The notes below the pieces were generated by a model. The model was given only the letters and a program-made list of their open reading frames with translations, was not told the origin of the DNA and did no database searches. From Candidatus Firestoneibacteriota bacterium (lineage in GTDB: Bacteria > Oederibacteriota > D2-FULL-39-29), in the NCBI GenBank assembly GCA_903928075.1, contig CAIYPD010000042.1, positions 1 through 42,983 on the forward strand: a stretch of 42,983 nucleotides of DNA, written 5' to 3'. Shown piece by piece: positions 30,415 through 38,739 of the stretch. Each line of letters begins with the position of its first letter. The stretch's first letter is position 1. A program made the position numbers and the translations under genes.

Positions 30415-31176
30415 ATGAATAGAACAATTTTCGGAAAGAATGCGTGTTTTGAGGTGCTCAGGTCTAAAAGCCGTCTCATAAGAAAAATATCCATCGCCAG
30501 GGAGAAAAAACCCGAGCTGCACGATATTATCGCGGTGGCCAAGCAAACGAGCACCTCCATCCAGTATCTTTCAAATAAAGATATGGATAGATTAGCCAAA
30601 GGGACGAATCATCAGGGTGTTATTATCTTCACTTATGCCAAGGAGTATGTCGAAATTGAAGATATCCTTGAGTTTGCGGCCTCGAAGAATGAAAAGCCCT
30701 TTATAATAATACTTGATTCTATCCAGGATCCCCATAACCTTGGCGCCATAATCAGGACTGCCGAGTGCGCCGGGGCCCACGGTATTATTATTCCTAAACA
30801 GGGTTCCGTACATGTTACTTCGACGGTGGAGAAAGTTTCCACGGGCGCAACGGAATATGTGCTTATCTCTATGGTCAGTAATCTTAATTACGCAATTTCC
30901 CTGCTTAAAAAGAATAATATCTGGATAACCGGCGTAGAAGCTTCTGCGACAAAAAATTACTATGATGAGGATTTTACCGGCGGGATTGCCCTGGTCTTTG
31001 GAAGCGAGGGCGAAGGTATCAGAAAGAGCCTTAAAGACAATTGTGATTTCCTGGTCAGGCTCCCTATGAAGGGGATGATTCCTTCCCTGAATGTTTCGGT
31101 CGCGGCAGGCATTGTTCTCTTCGAGGCCGGCCGGCAGCGTTCTAAAGCAGCCGGAGAGAGCAATGAAAAAACTTAG
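30415..31176 (+). CDS. rlmB: 23S rRNA (guanosine-2'-O)-methyltransferase RlmB, TrmH family
   Basis: A 253-residue SpoU/TrmH-family methyltransferase. It has an N-terminal substrate-binding domain (about 1-80, RTIFGKNACFEVLRSKSR) and a C-terminal SAM-dependent knot domain. The conserved motifs are LDSIQDPHNLGAIIRTAE (motif 1), ALVFGSEGEGI (motif 2) and IPSLNVSVAAGIVLFE (motif 3). RlmB methylates G2251 in the peptidyl-transferase region of 23S rRNA using S-adenosylmethionine; a related TrmH-type enzyme remains possible. AAAGGA lies upstream of the ATG. It follows cysS in the same direction, a common pairing, and overlaps the next gene by 14 bp. Confidence 0.88.
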   Translation: MNRTIFGKNACFEVLRSKSRLIRKISIAREKKPELHDIIAVAKQTSTSIQYLSNKDMDRLAKGTNHQGVIIFTYAKEYVEIEDILEFAASKNEKPFIIILDSIQDPHNLGAIIRTAECAGAHGIIIPKQGSVHVTSTVEKVSTGATEYVLISMVSNLNYAISLLKKNNIWITGVEASATKNYYDEDFTGGIALVFGSEGEGIRKSLKDNCDFLVRLPMKGMIPSLNVSVAAGIVLFEAGRQRSKAAGESNEKT

Positions 31177-31750
31177 CCTGCTTCTTCTCCTTTTTGTTCT
31201 TGCCGGCAGCATAGCGGCGGAGGAGAACGAATTAAGGTTAAGATACAAAGAGACCTTTGCGCAAATGCAGGAATTCCATAAAAGCCTCTACTTTCTGGAG
31301 GCCGGTGAAAGATCCGGGCATGCGGGTGTGGGAATTTCCGGAGATTTTATTTTCGATATAGACTGGGCCACGGTACGCCAGTCAGAAATGAGACAGGGCT
31401 TTGTCTCGCTTTCCGCCAATTACTGGTTTTCTTTCCTGTTTAATGTTTTTATTGAAGGCGGGCTTCACCGGAACACGCCGCGGGAGGTTTTGACTTTATC
31501 CGCGATGCTGCAGTTTCTGGGCCCGGGCCAGCTGGAAAGAGATCTTAACGGAACAGGTTTTGAAGCGGGTTTTAAGAGTTATATTTCCAATATCACGGGT
31601 GAGTCTGTTACCTGTTTCAAAATAGGAATTTGCAGTTACCGGTTTCTTACAAAAAATCTGGCCACGGAGTTCGGTATTGACTGGCTCACACCCTCGTATT
31701 TAGGGAACGGATTTGAGTTAAGAGGCGGGTTGAAGTATTATTTTTTTTAA
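31163..31750 (+). CDS. secreted outer-membrane-like protein of unknown function
   Basis: A 195-residue protein not recognised as a named family. It has a clear Sec signal peptide (MKKLSLLLLLFVLAGSIAA) and then alternating aromatic and polar beta strands (GFVSLSANYWFSFLFNVFIEGG, GFKSYISNITG, NGFELRGGLKYYFF). It ends with Phe, the usual last residue of outer-membrane beta-barrels, so a small barrel is likely. The ATG is chosen because the signal peptide begins there and GGAGAG precedes it; an in-frame upstream ATG lies deep inside rlmB and is rejected. It overlaps rlmB by 14 bp, which implies co-transcription but no obvious shared function. Confidence 0.7.
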   Translation: MKKLSLLLLLFVLAGSIAAEENELRLRYKETFAQMQEFHKSLYFLEAGERSGHAGVGISGDFIFDIDWATVRQSEMRQGFVSLSANYWFSFLFNVFIEGGLHRNTPREVLTLSAMLQFLGPGQLERDLNGTGFEAGFKSYISNITGESVTCFKIGICSYRFLTKNLATEFGIDWLTPSYLGNGFELRGGLKYYFF

Positions 31751-31758
31751 GCCCTAAG

Positions 31759-31773
31759 CCCGAATCCTTCGGG
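31759..31773. terminator. short hairpin between convergent stops
   Basis: CCCGAA-tcc-TTCGGG occupies the 25 bp between the plus-strand outer-membrane-like gene and the minus-strand TPR gene. It lacks a clear T-tract on either side, so termination is likely but not strong. Confidence 0.45.
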
Positions 31774-31775
31774 GC

Positions 31776-32465
31776 CTATTTCAGTAAACCGGCTTCCCTT
31801 AGATGTGTTTCCGCGTATTTTTTATTTTCCGGTTCGCTCGGATGTTCGTACATTTCCAGCCAGAGTTTGACCGCTTTCCCTGTCCAGAATTTATTATTTG
31901 CCGGTTCTTTTTTTGAGAGTTTAAGGTACATCGAGCCGAGTATTCTTTCCAGCATGGGCGGGTGGGCTTCCTGTTTAACCGCGCTTTCGATATTATGGAT
32001 AACCATCCGGATGTTATCCGCTTTGGCATAGGTATAAGCGGCTAAATATAGGCTAAGCTGCCAGTAGCCGGGGTTATTATTAATACCGTATTTTATGAGC
32101 TCGATAGCTTTATCTTTTTCGTTCATAGAAAAGAAGAGTATACCGCTTACGGCGATATAGGGATAAGTGAAATTGGGGTCAAGCGTAATCAGGTTTCTTG
32201 CTTTTGTATAAAGTTGTTTGTAGTTTTCCCCGGCGTTTACCGGGTCCCCCACATACTGCACTGTGTCCATCCAGAGAACATCCGCTACCAGCACCCGAAA
32301 ACCTGAAATAGAGGCAAGAAAAGAATAAAACGGCTCTTTTTTTACTGTTGCAAAAGGAAAGGGCTTATAATTTTCCCGGTAAAAATTATTTTGATGAATT
32401 AAGAGAGTGCTTGTCAGCAAAAGTAGAAGGGCAAAAACCGGTATAAAAAAAGATTTTAGGGTCAT
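31776..32465 (-). CDS. membrane-anchored TPR protein linked to an ABC-2 transporter
   Basis: A 229-residue protein. It has an N-terminal membrane segment (about 4-23, SFFIPVFALLLLLTSTLLIH) and then a soluble part with TPR-like helices (YPYIAVSGILFFSMNEKDKAIELIKYGINNN, YWQLSLYLAAYTYAKADN, MLERILGSMYLKLSKKEPA). The start is placed at MTLKSFF because it lies one base after the permease stop; an in-frame upstream ATG overlaps the permease gene too far. It probably faces the periplasm. Being the last gene of the ABC operon, it may act as a partner of the exporter, but no family name is certain. Confidence 0.7.
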   Translation of the reverse strand: MTLKSFFIPVFALLLLLTSTLLIHQNNFYRENYKPFPFATVKKEPFYSFLASISGFRVLVADVLWMDTVQYVGDPVNAGENYKQLYTKARNLITLDPNFTYPYIAVSGILFFSMNEKDKAIELIKYGINNNPGYWQLSLYLAAYTYAKADNIRMVIHNIESAVKQEAHPPMLERILGSMYLKLSKKEPANNKFWTGKAVKLWLEMYEHPSEPENKKYAETHLREAGLLK

Positions 32466-32466
32466 A

Positions 32467-33255
32467 TCAGAGCTCTTTTTTCTCAAAGGCTTTAATCCCG
32501 ATGTAAAGAAAGATAAAACAAAAGACCAGAGCATAGAGAGTTATCAATAAAAGGTAGGCCGGCTCGATTCCGCTTTCCTGCATGTATATTTTGTCTTTCA
32601 GATTAAAGAGCGCGAAATTGGGTACGGTGTAATAAACGAAAGTCAGGACAAGTTTTGCCGCCACCGATGTTTCGGGATTGGCTATTATCACTTTTAGATG
32701 TTCGGTAAGATGGCCCAGCAAGAAGAGAAGCGAGGCAAATATGAGACCGGTCGGCAAATTCGTGGCAATAGTGATAAAAGCCAGGGTAAAAGATATGGTG
32801 ATAATCAAACCTAAGGCCATGGCATAGACAACGGCCAGATAACTTAAGTTAAGGCCGACTTTACTTAACAGCGAAAGACTCATGACCAGAAGAGACATTA
32901 CCGCCAGAGTAAGAAGTGTAACAAAAACTATGCCAATAAATTTCCCGATAAAATAGGAACTTCTTGATACGGGTTTGGTAAGTGAGAGCCAGACAGTGCG
33001 CATTTCGATTTCTTCAAAGGTAATGATGAAGAGCGAGAGCAGAAGCGTGAGAAAACCAAAAAGTTCCATATTTGCATACCCGACATTCAGAAGAGTCCGG
33101 CCCTGCGCTCCGGGCGAAAGCTCCTCAATAAGCAGCGCCCCGCCGATAAGAGCGAGAGCAAAGATAAAGAGTATATTAAGTATCTTATGCCGGACACATT
33201 CGTTTAATACATTTTGTGCTACGGCAAATATCTTGCTGAGTTTTTTATTTTCCAT
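32467..33255 (-). CDS. ABC-2 type transporter permease
   Basis: A 262-residue polytopic membrane protein with six hydrophobic segments (about 25-42, 66-84, 105-130, 137-165, 170-185 and 234-255). The segment EEIEMRTVWLSLTKPVSRSSYFIGKF is the cytosolic coupling region typical of ABC-2 permeases (the E-x-x-x-x-T-x-x-x-L-x-x-P-x-SR pattern). It overlaps the upstream ATPase gene by 11 bp and the pair should form an exporter at the inner membrane. Substrate cannot be inferred; ABC-2 systems move polysaccharides, lipids, drugs or peptides. It is followed one base later by the TPR gene. Confidence 0.85.
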   Translation of the reverse strand: MENKKLSKIFAVAQNVLNECVRHKILNILFIFALALIGGALLIEELSPGAQGRTLLNVGYANMELFGFLTLLLSLFIITFEEIEMRTVWLSLTKPVSRSSYFIGKFIGIVFVTLLTLAVMSLLVMSLSLLSKVGLNLSYLAVVYAMALGLIITISFTLAFITIATNLPTGLIFASLLFLLGHLTEHLKVIIANPETSVAAKLVLTFVYYTVPNFALFNLKDKIYMQESGIEPAYLLLITLYALVFCFIFLYIGIKAFEKKEL

Positions 33256-33979
33256 CAGCCAGCACCTTTCGAATAAAATAAGTTTCCAGAGAGCCCGTTA
33301 TCTTTTTAACTTCGACTTCGTCAATCAGACGGCCGTTATTTAATATGCCTATCCGGTCGCAAATCTGCTTGATCTCGCCCATCTGATGCGTGTTTAGAAA
33401 AATTGTCTTCCCGGCTTTTTTAAGAGAGAGAATAATATCCCGCATTTGCTTTGCGGAGAGCGGGTCCAGACCGTAGGTGGGTTCATCGAGAAAGAATACC
33501 CGGGCGTCATTTAACAAAAGCTGAGCTATGCCTACACGCTGCAGCATTCCTTTTGAAAATTCTTTGAGCTGCACCTTCTTTTTTTCAAAGAGGCCTACTT
33601 CATTAAGCGCAGCAAAAACTTTCTCTTTCCGGGAGCCGGCGGGGAGCTCGTATAACCGGGCATAGAATAAAAGTATTTCTTCCGGAGTCAGATATCTGGG
33701 AAAGTAAGGCATTTCCGGCAGGTATGCAATATCTTTTCTAATCTCTGTGTGACCGGCCGCTTTTCCCAAAATAGAGACTTTACCTGAGGTGGGGAAGACC
33801 AGTCCGACCAGTGTTTTTATAAAAGTAGTCTTACCGGCTCCGTTCAGGCCGAGAAGGCCAAAGACCTGCTTTTCTTTGATCTTCAGGTTTATTCCGCAGA
33901 GGGCTGTCGTTTTCTTTCTGTTCCAGAAGTGCCCGCTTACATAAGTTTTGACAAGATTTTGGGCTTCTATGGCTGTCAT
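33245..33979 (-). CDS. ABC-2 transporter ATP-binding protein
   Basis: A 244-residue ATPase. Walker A is GLNGAGKTT, the Q-loop region is IAYLPEMPYFPRYLT, the signature is FSKGMLQRVGIAQLL (FSKGM in place of LSGGQ, usual in ABC-2 ATPases), Walker B is FFLDEPTYGLDP and the H-loop is NTHQM. The family powers ABC-2 exporters; here the permease overlaps by 11 bp. The ATG follows GGAG at slightly long spacing. A 37-bp gap separates it from the GDT1-like gene upstream, so all four minus-strand genes may be one transcript. Cytoplasmic, membrane-associated. Confidence 0.88.
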   Translation of the reverse strand: MTAIEAQNLVKTYVSGHFWNRKKTTALCGINLKIKEKQVFGLLGLNGAGKTTFIKTLVGLVFPTSGKVSILGKAAGHTEIRKDIAYLPEMPYFPRYLTPEEILLFYARLYELPAGSRKEKVFAALNEVGLFEKKKVQLKEFSKGMLQRVGIAQLLLNDARVFFLDEPTYGLDPLSAKQMRDIILSLKKAGKTIFLNTHQMGEIKQICDRIGILNNGRLIDEVEVKKITGSLETYFIRKVLADGK

Positions 33980-34016
33980 GCTTGTTTGACTCCGTTTTTA
34001 ACTTCAGGAAAAATAA

Positions 34017-34295
34017 TCAGTTTGATACGGCCCCTTTTATTGCGAGTATTCCCAGGACAATAAAGAGTGCCCCGGACGCCAGGTGGATATACTTTACCGG
34101 GATATACTTTGTTATAAAGCTTCCAAAATAAGCTGCCAGGACCGTGAGAACCAGAAAGGCCCCCATGGTGCCGATTATAACCGAAAGCGTTGATTTTGTC
34201 TGTGAAGAGAAACCGAGTACGGCAAGCTGGGTTTTATCCCCCATCTCTGCAAGAAGTATGGTCATAAAAGCCGTTGCCATTATTTTCCAGTCCAT
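34017..34295 (-). CDS. half-size GDT1/TMEM165-family (UPF0016) transporter
   Basis: A 92-residue protein with three hydrophobic segments (about 5-20, 32-52 and 70-88). It carries the family motif E-x-GD-K-[TS] in AEMGDKTQLA (Glu17 to Gln23). Full-length members have two such repeats and act as manganese or calcium/proton exchangers; a single-repeat form would need to dimerise. The ATG has GGGAGGAA seven bases before it, while an in-frame ATG 129 bases upstream adds a lysine- and arginine-rich stretch and is rejected. I saw no Mn riboswitch upstream. Confidence 0.85.
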   Translation of the reverse strand: MDWKIMATAFMTILLAEMGDKTQLAVLGFSSQTKSTLSVIIGTMGAFLVLTVLAAYFGSFITKYIPVKYIHLASGALFIVLGILAIKGAVSN

Positions 34296-34369
34296 CTGCC
34301 GTTCCTCCCTGCCATTTTTCAAGCTTTTTGTATAATCTTTTTCAGACTTTATTTTGCGTGCCGACAAAA

Positions 34370-34389
34370 CCACGCTTTTTAAAGCGTGG
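34370..34389. terminator. palindromic hairpin upstream of the GDT1-family gene
   Basis: CCACGCTTT and AAAGCGTGG form a perfect 9-bp inverted repeat around TT. On the minus strand it is followed by TTTTG and lies 75 bases before the GDT1 start, so it could attenuate that gene. Confidence 0.45.
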
Positions 34390-34435
34390 TTTCCTTGGCC
34401 GGCGTTGAAATATTTACCTTTCAAAATCCGCCTTT

Positions 34436-34461
34436 AGCGAGATCTCGCCGCAGGCGGACAA
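34436..34461 (-). repeat. 26-bp dispersed repeat (second copy, inverted)
   Basis: The reverse complement equals the 10976-11001 sequence at 24 of 26 positions and includes the GAGATCTC palindrome centre. Confidence 0.6.
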
Positions 34462-34708
34462 AATAAGCAGAGCTTTTCTCGATAGGAATAGTATATATGC
34501 CGAGATATCCATCGGGCTTTAGCCTGTGGTAGTTTATTATATATAAATTATTTGAACTCTTCAAGCCATTTTATTTTCCGGGCTCCCGGCCGGTTCCGGA
34601 TTACAATATGCGCTAAAAATTGAGGAAATCCTGAAAAGGTTTTTCATCTGAAGCATTTTGGCCGTAATCGCAAAGAGTTTCAGAATATATGTCCCGTGAT
34701 TAATTGAA
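34462..34708. other. AT-rich gene-free stretch in a divergent gap
   Basis: The 481-bp gap between the GDT1-family gene (minus) and the pRiA4b-ORF3-like gene (plus) has no ORF that I trust. Apart from the hairpin and repeat noted above, it holds a short GGCT-tt-AGCC symmetry near 34520 and AT-rich DNA. A decayed gene is possible but I cannot show one. Confidence 0.4.
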
Positions 34709-34736
34709 TTGATTTTTGAATTTTAAATGGTAAAAT
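34709..34736 (+). promoter_or_regulatory. probable promoter of the pRiA4b-ORF3-like gene
   Basis: TTGATT (34709-34714), a 16-bp spacer and TAAAAT (34731-34736). Transcription would begin about 34 bases before the ATG. Confidence 0.5.
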
Positions 34737-34776
34737 CGGTATATAGGGTTAAAAAAGGTTGTTTTTGCGAGGAGTA

Positions 34777-35217
34777 ATGAAGAACAAGCCATTTTACATA
34801 TTTGAAGTTGCGCTTCTTTTTTGGGAAGGAAAAGCAGCGAGAACTTTGCAGATTGAGACAGGTAAGCCTCTCTCCAAGTTTGCCGAAGCAATAGTGAAAG
34901 CTTTCGGGTTTTCCCTTGACCATGCTTTTGGTTTTTACAGCGATTTTGAAAATAGCGGAATAAATTCAGAAAATATTTATGAATTATTTTCTGAGATGAA
35001 GGAAGGACCCATCCGGCCTCACCACAAAGGCGTAAAAAAGGTTAAAATAAAGGAAGCTTTTAAAGTACCTGGCGACAGAATGCTTTTCAGGTTTGGCTAT
35101 ATAGAAAGCCGGTTCTTCTCCGTAGAATTGAAAGAAATAAAAGAAGGCCGGAATCAAGGCATGAAAACCGCCGTCATCGGGAGTTCCGGTCAGCCGCCGG
35201 CTCTGAATGAATTTTGA
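34777..35217 (+). CDS. pRiA4b ORF3-like domain protein
   Basis: A 146-residue protein. It has the layout of the plasmid pRiA4b ORF-3-like domain: an N-terminal strand with basic residues (FYIFEVALLFWEGKAARTLQI), a helix ending in AFGFSLDHAFGFY (the family's AFGW-x-x-xHLHxF position), then KVKIKEAFKVPGDRMLFRFGYIESRFFSVELKEI (the F-x-YD-x-GDxWxxxVxL position, here without the aspartates). The family is common on plasmids and transposons and in chromosomes, with no established function. The GAGGAG site is unusually close to the ATG (2 bases between), so translation may be weak or the true start further on. A TTG upstream overlaps the same site. No transposase is nearby. Confidence 0.65.
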   Translation: MKNKPFYIFEVALLFWEGKAARTLQIETGKPLSKFAEAIVKAFGFSLDHAFGFYSDFENSGINSENIYELFSEMKEGPIRPHHKGVKKVKIKEAFKVPGDRMLFRFGYIESRFFSVELKEIKEGRNQGMKTAVIGSSGQPPALNEF

Positions 35218-35303
35218 GAAAAAACAAAGATGCCCAAAATATTTTCGTCATTACCCTCAAAATGCTTTTAGACCCTATAGACTTTTTTTAATTATCTTCA
35301 TAT

Positions 35304-35333
35304 TTGAAAACCTTCTATATATAATGTTATAAT
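35304..35333 (+). promoter_or_regulatory. promoter of lysS
   Basis: TTGAAA (35304-35309), an 18-bp spacer and a perfect TATAAT (35328-35333), about 30 bases before the start codon. AAAGGGGA then precedes the ATG. Together these make lysS the head of the operon lysS, lolC/E-like, lolD-like. Confidence 0.75.
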
Positions 35334-35369
35334 ACATTCTGATATTTACCGTTTTTTAAAGGGGATTTT

Positions 35370-36845
35370 ATGGAAAATGATTTATTGCAAGAGCGAATAG
35401 AAAAACTTAAAAAAATAAGGGAAGCGGGAATAAACCCCTACCCTTACCGTTTTGAGGTCAGCGCGAAGACCAAGATTTTACTTGAGAAGTACAAAGATAT
35501 TGAGATTGGCAAACATCTTGAAGAAGATATTTATTCGCTTGCGGGGCGCGTTATGAGTCTCCGGGAGCACGGAAAATCAGCTTTTGCGCATATAAAGGAC
35601 GGTGTAGGAAAAATTCAGCTCTATTTTAAAGCGGATCTTTTGGGCGAGAACGGCTGGGACCTTTTTAAGAAAACAGATATAGGTGATTTTATCGGAGTTA
35701 AAGGCGATATGTTCAAGACCCGCACGGGTGAAGTTTCTATCCGGGTTAAGGAGTTAACCCTTCTTTCCAAAGCCATGCTGCCGCTGCCCGAAAAATGGCA
35801 CGGGTTAAGCAATGTAGAGATCCGGTACCGGCAGAGATATCTTGATTTGATAGCCAATCCTGAAGTAATGGACACTTTTTATATCCGGAGCCGGATTATT
35901 AAACTTATCAGGAAATTCCTCGAAGAAAAGGATTTTCTGGAAGTAGAAACGCCCATGATGCATTCCATCCCCGGAGGCGCTGCGGCCAAGCCTTTTAAAA
36001 CTTTTCATAACGCCCTGGGCATGGAGCTTTTTATGCGTATAGCTCCCGAGCTTTTTCTGAAGCGCCTTATCGTCGGCGGTTTTGAAAGGGTTTTTGAGAT
36101 TAACCGTAACTTCAGAAATGAGGGGATGTCCATAAAACATAATCCCGAGTTTACTATGCTGGAGCTCTACCAGGCATATGCCGATTATAATGATATGATG
36201 GAATTGACCGAAGAGCTTTTTGAGTATATAGTCAAGACCCTTTTTGGTTCTACAAAAGTAATCTATCAGGAAAAAGAAATTGATTTTTCGCGGCCCTGGA
36301 AACGGATTTCTATGGCTGATTCCGTAAAAGAGGCGACCGGTATTGACGCGGCCGGTCTGGATTTTGAAGGATTGAAGGCCGCGTGCAGGGAGAAAAATAT
36401 CCATACTCCTCCCGTTTCTTCCAAGGGGGAATTAATAAACGAAATATTTGAGAAAGTAGTGGAAGCCACTTTAATCCAGCCCACCATCATCAAGGACTAT
36501 CCCATAGAAATTTCGCCGCTGGCTAAACAGAAAAGAGATGATGCCGCCCTGGTGGAAAGATTCGAGGTGTTTATCTTCGGCCGGGAGACGGCAAATGCTT
36601 TCTCGGAATTAAACGATCCTCTGGACCAGAAGGAAAGATTCCTTAAGCAGGTGGATGTGGAAAAAGAAGCCGAGCTTAAAAAAGTGGATTACGACTATAT
36701 TACCGCGCTGGAACACGGTATGCCGCCGGCGGGCGGCCTCGGTATTGGTATAGACCGGATGGTAATGTTTTTGACCAATTCGCCTTCTATCCGCGATGTA
36801 ATTCTCTTTCCACAGATGAGGCCAAAAGATGAAGAGGGAATATGA
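35370..36845 (+). CDS. lysS: lysine--tRNA ligase, class II
   Basis: A 491-residue class II lysyl-tRNA synthetase. It has an N-terminal anticodon-binding OB fold (about 50-150, LAGRVMSLREHGKSAFAHIKD), motif 2 FRNEGMSIKHNPEFTMLELYQAYADY, and motif 3 GLGIGIDRMVMFL with a following LFPQMRP. The length is normal. It charges tRNA-Lys in the cytoplasm. A good promoter and ribosome-binding site precede it. The end overlaps the LolC/E-like gene by 17 bp, so the essential synthetase and the lipoprotein transporter are probably translated from one mRNA. Confidence 0.96.
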   Translation: MENDLLQERIEKLKKIREAGINPYPYRFEVSAKTKILLEKYKDIEIGKHLEEDIYSLAGRVMSLREHGKSAFAHIKDGVGKIQLYFKADLLGENGWDLFKKTDIGDFIGVKGDMFKTRTGEVSIRVKELTLLSKAMLPLPEKWHGLSNVEIRYRQRYLDLIANPEVMDTFYIRSRIIKLIRKFLEEKDFLEVETPMMHSIPGGAAAKPFKTFHNALGMELFMRIAPELFLKRLIVGGFERVFEINRNFRNEGMSIKHNPEFTMLELYQAYADYNDMMELTEELFEYIVKTLFGSTKVIYQEKEIDFSRPWKRISMADSVKEATGIDAAGLDFEGLKAACREKNIHTPPVSSKGELINEIFEKVVEATLIQPTIIKDYPIEISPLAKQKRDDAALVERFEVFIFGRETANAFSELNDPLDQKERFLKQVDVEKEAELKKVDYDYITALEHGMPPAGGLGIGIDRMVMFLTNSPSIRDVILFPQMRPKDEEGI

Positions 36846-38043
36846 ACTATTTTTAAGCCTGCGCTACCTTAGAGCCAGAAATAAACAGGCTTTTTTTTCC
36901 GTCATTACTTTTATCTCTTTGGGCGGCATCACGCTCGGGGTAGCCGCGCTCATCATAGTCCTCGGGGTCATGAACGGTTTTCAGAAGGATTTGCGGGAGA
37001 AAATTCTCGGGGTTAAACCGCACATCGAAATTTATGATAAGACCTACAAACCTTTTTTTGACTATCAGAAGACTGTAGAAATAGTAAAGTCGACAAAAGG
37101 TGTCATTTCGGCGACGCCTTTTGTTTTCTATCCGGGCATGATAAAAACTGTTTCAACTACGAATGCCGTAGTTATCTGGGGGGTGGATCCGGCTTTGCAG
37201 CCGCGGATCTGTGATGCCGATACCGGCATCCTTTTACCCGTTTCCGGGAAAAAGCCGGGAATAATTCTTGGCCGGGAACTTGCGGCAAGGCTTTACGCCG
37301 TGTCCGGCGATGAAATAACCATAATAACTCCCATTTTTAAAACCACCCCTTTGGGGATGCTCCCCAAATTTGCCAAGTACGAAGTCGCCGGAACCTTTAA
37401 ATCCGGGATGTATGAATATGATGCAACCTTTGCCTATGTTTATCTTCCCGACGCGCAGCAGCTCTTTGAGATACCAGGCAGGATAAGCGGTATAGATGTT
37501 AAAGTTAAGGATATTTATAATGTGAAAGAAATTGCCCGGGAGCTAAGAGGAAATATTGACAACAGCCTGGGGGTTTATGACTGGATGGTCATGAATAAGA
37601 ATCTTTTCTCGGCGCTGAAGCTGGAAAAAATAGTTATGGGTATCATGCTTACACTTATAATTCTCGTGGCGGTTTTTAATGTACTTTCGAGCCTTATCAT
37701 GCTGGTTATGCGGAAGAAAAAGGATATCGGGGTTTTGAGAACTCTGGGCGTACCCCAAAGCGGAATTATGAAGATTTTTATTTACCAGGGGATGATAATC
37801 GGCCTTGTCGGGACTTTCCTCGGCGCGGTTACCGGCGTAACGGCCTCCCTGCTCCTAAAAAAATACCAGTTTATTAAACTTTCAGGGGAAATCTATTATA
37901 TAGATTATATCCCGGTTGAACTCCGGCTTCTGGATTTAGGCTTGATTGTGGGAGTCTCTTTGCTATTAAGCCTGCTTTCCACCATTTATCCGGCAAAGCA
38001 GGCGGCTAAGATGGATCCTGTGGATGCGGTGCGTTATGAATGA
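36829..38043 (+). CDS. lipoprotein-releasing ABC transporter permease, LolC/LolE family
   Basis: A 404-residue FtsX-superfamily permease. It has an N-terminal membrane helix at about 23-47 (FSVITFISLGGITLGVAALIIVLGVMNGFQ, the LolC/E signature), a periplasmic domain (about 48-265), and three C-terminal helices (about 266-300, 315-345 and 365-392) ending in YPAKQAAKMDPVDAVRYE, the usual tail. LolCDE extracts outer-membrane lipoproteins from the inner membrane and hands them to LolA. Only one permease gene is present, so a homodimer is expected, as in many non-enteric bacteria. It overlaps lysS by 17 bp and the lolD-like ATPase by 8 bp. Confidence 0.92.
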   Translation: MKREYELFLSLRYLRARNKQAFFSVITFISLGGITLGVAALIIVLGVMNGFQKDLREKILGVKPHIEIYDKTYKPFFDYQKTVEIVKSTKGVISATPFVFYPGMIKTVSTTNAVVIWGVDPALQPRICDADTGILLPVSGKKPGIILGRELAARLYAVSGDEITIITPIFKTTPLGMLPKFAKYEVAGTFKSGMYEYDATFAYVYLPDAQQLFEIPGRISGIDVKVKDIYNVKEIARELRGNIDNSLGVYDWMVMNKNLFSALKLEKIVMGIMLTLIILVAVFNVLSSLIMLVMRKKKDIGVLRTLGVPQSGIMKIFIYQGMIIGLVGTFLGAVTGVTASLLLKKYQFIKLSGEIYYIDYIPVELRLLDLGLIVGVSLLLSLLSTIYPAKQAAKMDPVDAVRYE

Positions 38044-38704
38044 AAAAGTGCTGGTTGCGAAAGAAGTACATAAGGCTTTTATTCTTGGTGACACCGTGGT
38101 CGAGATCCTGAAAGGTATCAACCTGGAGGTGGAGAAAGGAGAACTAATAACTCTCTTCGGACCTTCGGGGGCGGGAAAGTCGACGCTGCTGAATGTCCTG
38201 GGCGGGATTTCAAAACCGAACGCGGGCAAGGTTTACCTGAACGGCCGTGATATCTACGGTCTGTCTGATAAAAATCTTTCCGTTATCAGAAATCAAAATA
38301 TAGGCTTTGTCTTTCAATTTTATAATCTGCTGCCGGATTTTACGGCTCTGGAAAATGTTTTACTCCCTGCACTGATCGGCCGGAAAGAAAACGCTGTTTT
38401 AAGAGCGAAGGAGCTTTTAAATGAATTGGGTCTCGGCAGCCGTATGACGCACCGGCCCGGCGAACTCTCCGGGGGAGAACAACAACGGGTGGGGCTGGCC
38501 CGGGCTTTGATAAATAATCCCGAGATTTTACTGGCCGATGAGCCGACAGGGAATCTGGATACGGAAAATGCAAAGTTGTTGATAGATTTAATCGTCAGAA
38601 TCAACGAAACAAAAAAACAGACTATAATTCTGGTCACGCATAACCGTGAATTCGCTGCGCTTTCAAAAAGAACAGTTGAAATTAAAGACGGGAAAGTAAT
38701 ATAA
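38036..38704 (+). CDS. lolD: lipoprotein-releasing ABC transporter ATP-binding protein LolD
   Basis: A 222-residue ATPase. Walker A is GPSGAGKST, the Q-loop is FVFQFYNLLPDFTALENV (the LolD pattern), the signature is LSGGEQQRVGLARAL, Walker B is ILLADEPTGNLD and the H-loop is VTHNRE. It powers lipoprotein release with the permease encoded just before it. The start ATG (MNEKVLVAKEV) overlaps that gene by 8 bp; an in-frame ATG 12 bases earlier is also possible. It is cytoplasmic, on the inner face of the membrane. A weak A/T-rich hairpin lies after it. Confidence 0.92.
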   Translation: MNEKVLVAKEVHKAFILGDTVVEILKGINLEVEKGELITLFGPSGAGKSTLLNVLGGISKPNAGKVYLNGRDIYGLSDKNLSVIRNQNIGFVFQFYNLLPDFTALENVLLPALIGRKENAVLRAKELLNELGLGSRMTHRPGELSGGEQQRVGLARALINNPEILLADEPTGNLDTENAKLLIDLIVRINETKKQTIILVTHNREFAALSKRTVEIKDGKVI

Positions 38705-38739
38705 TTAAAGACAGGTACAAAGTACAAGTTGCAAAGTAA

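Noticed and set aside
34296-34440. Mn-sensing yybP-ykoY riboswitch before the GDT1-family gene
   Set aside because: The conserved bulge sequences are absent; only a simple hairpin is present.
34777-35217. An insertion sequence around the pRiA4b-ORF3-like gene
   Set aside because: No transposase, terminal inverted repeat or target duplication was seen nearby.
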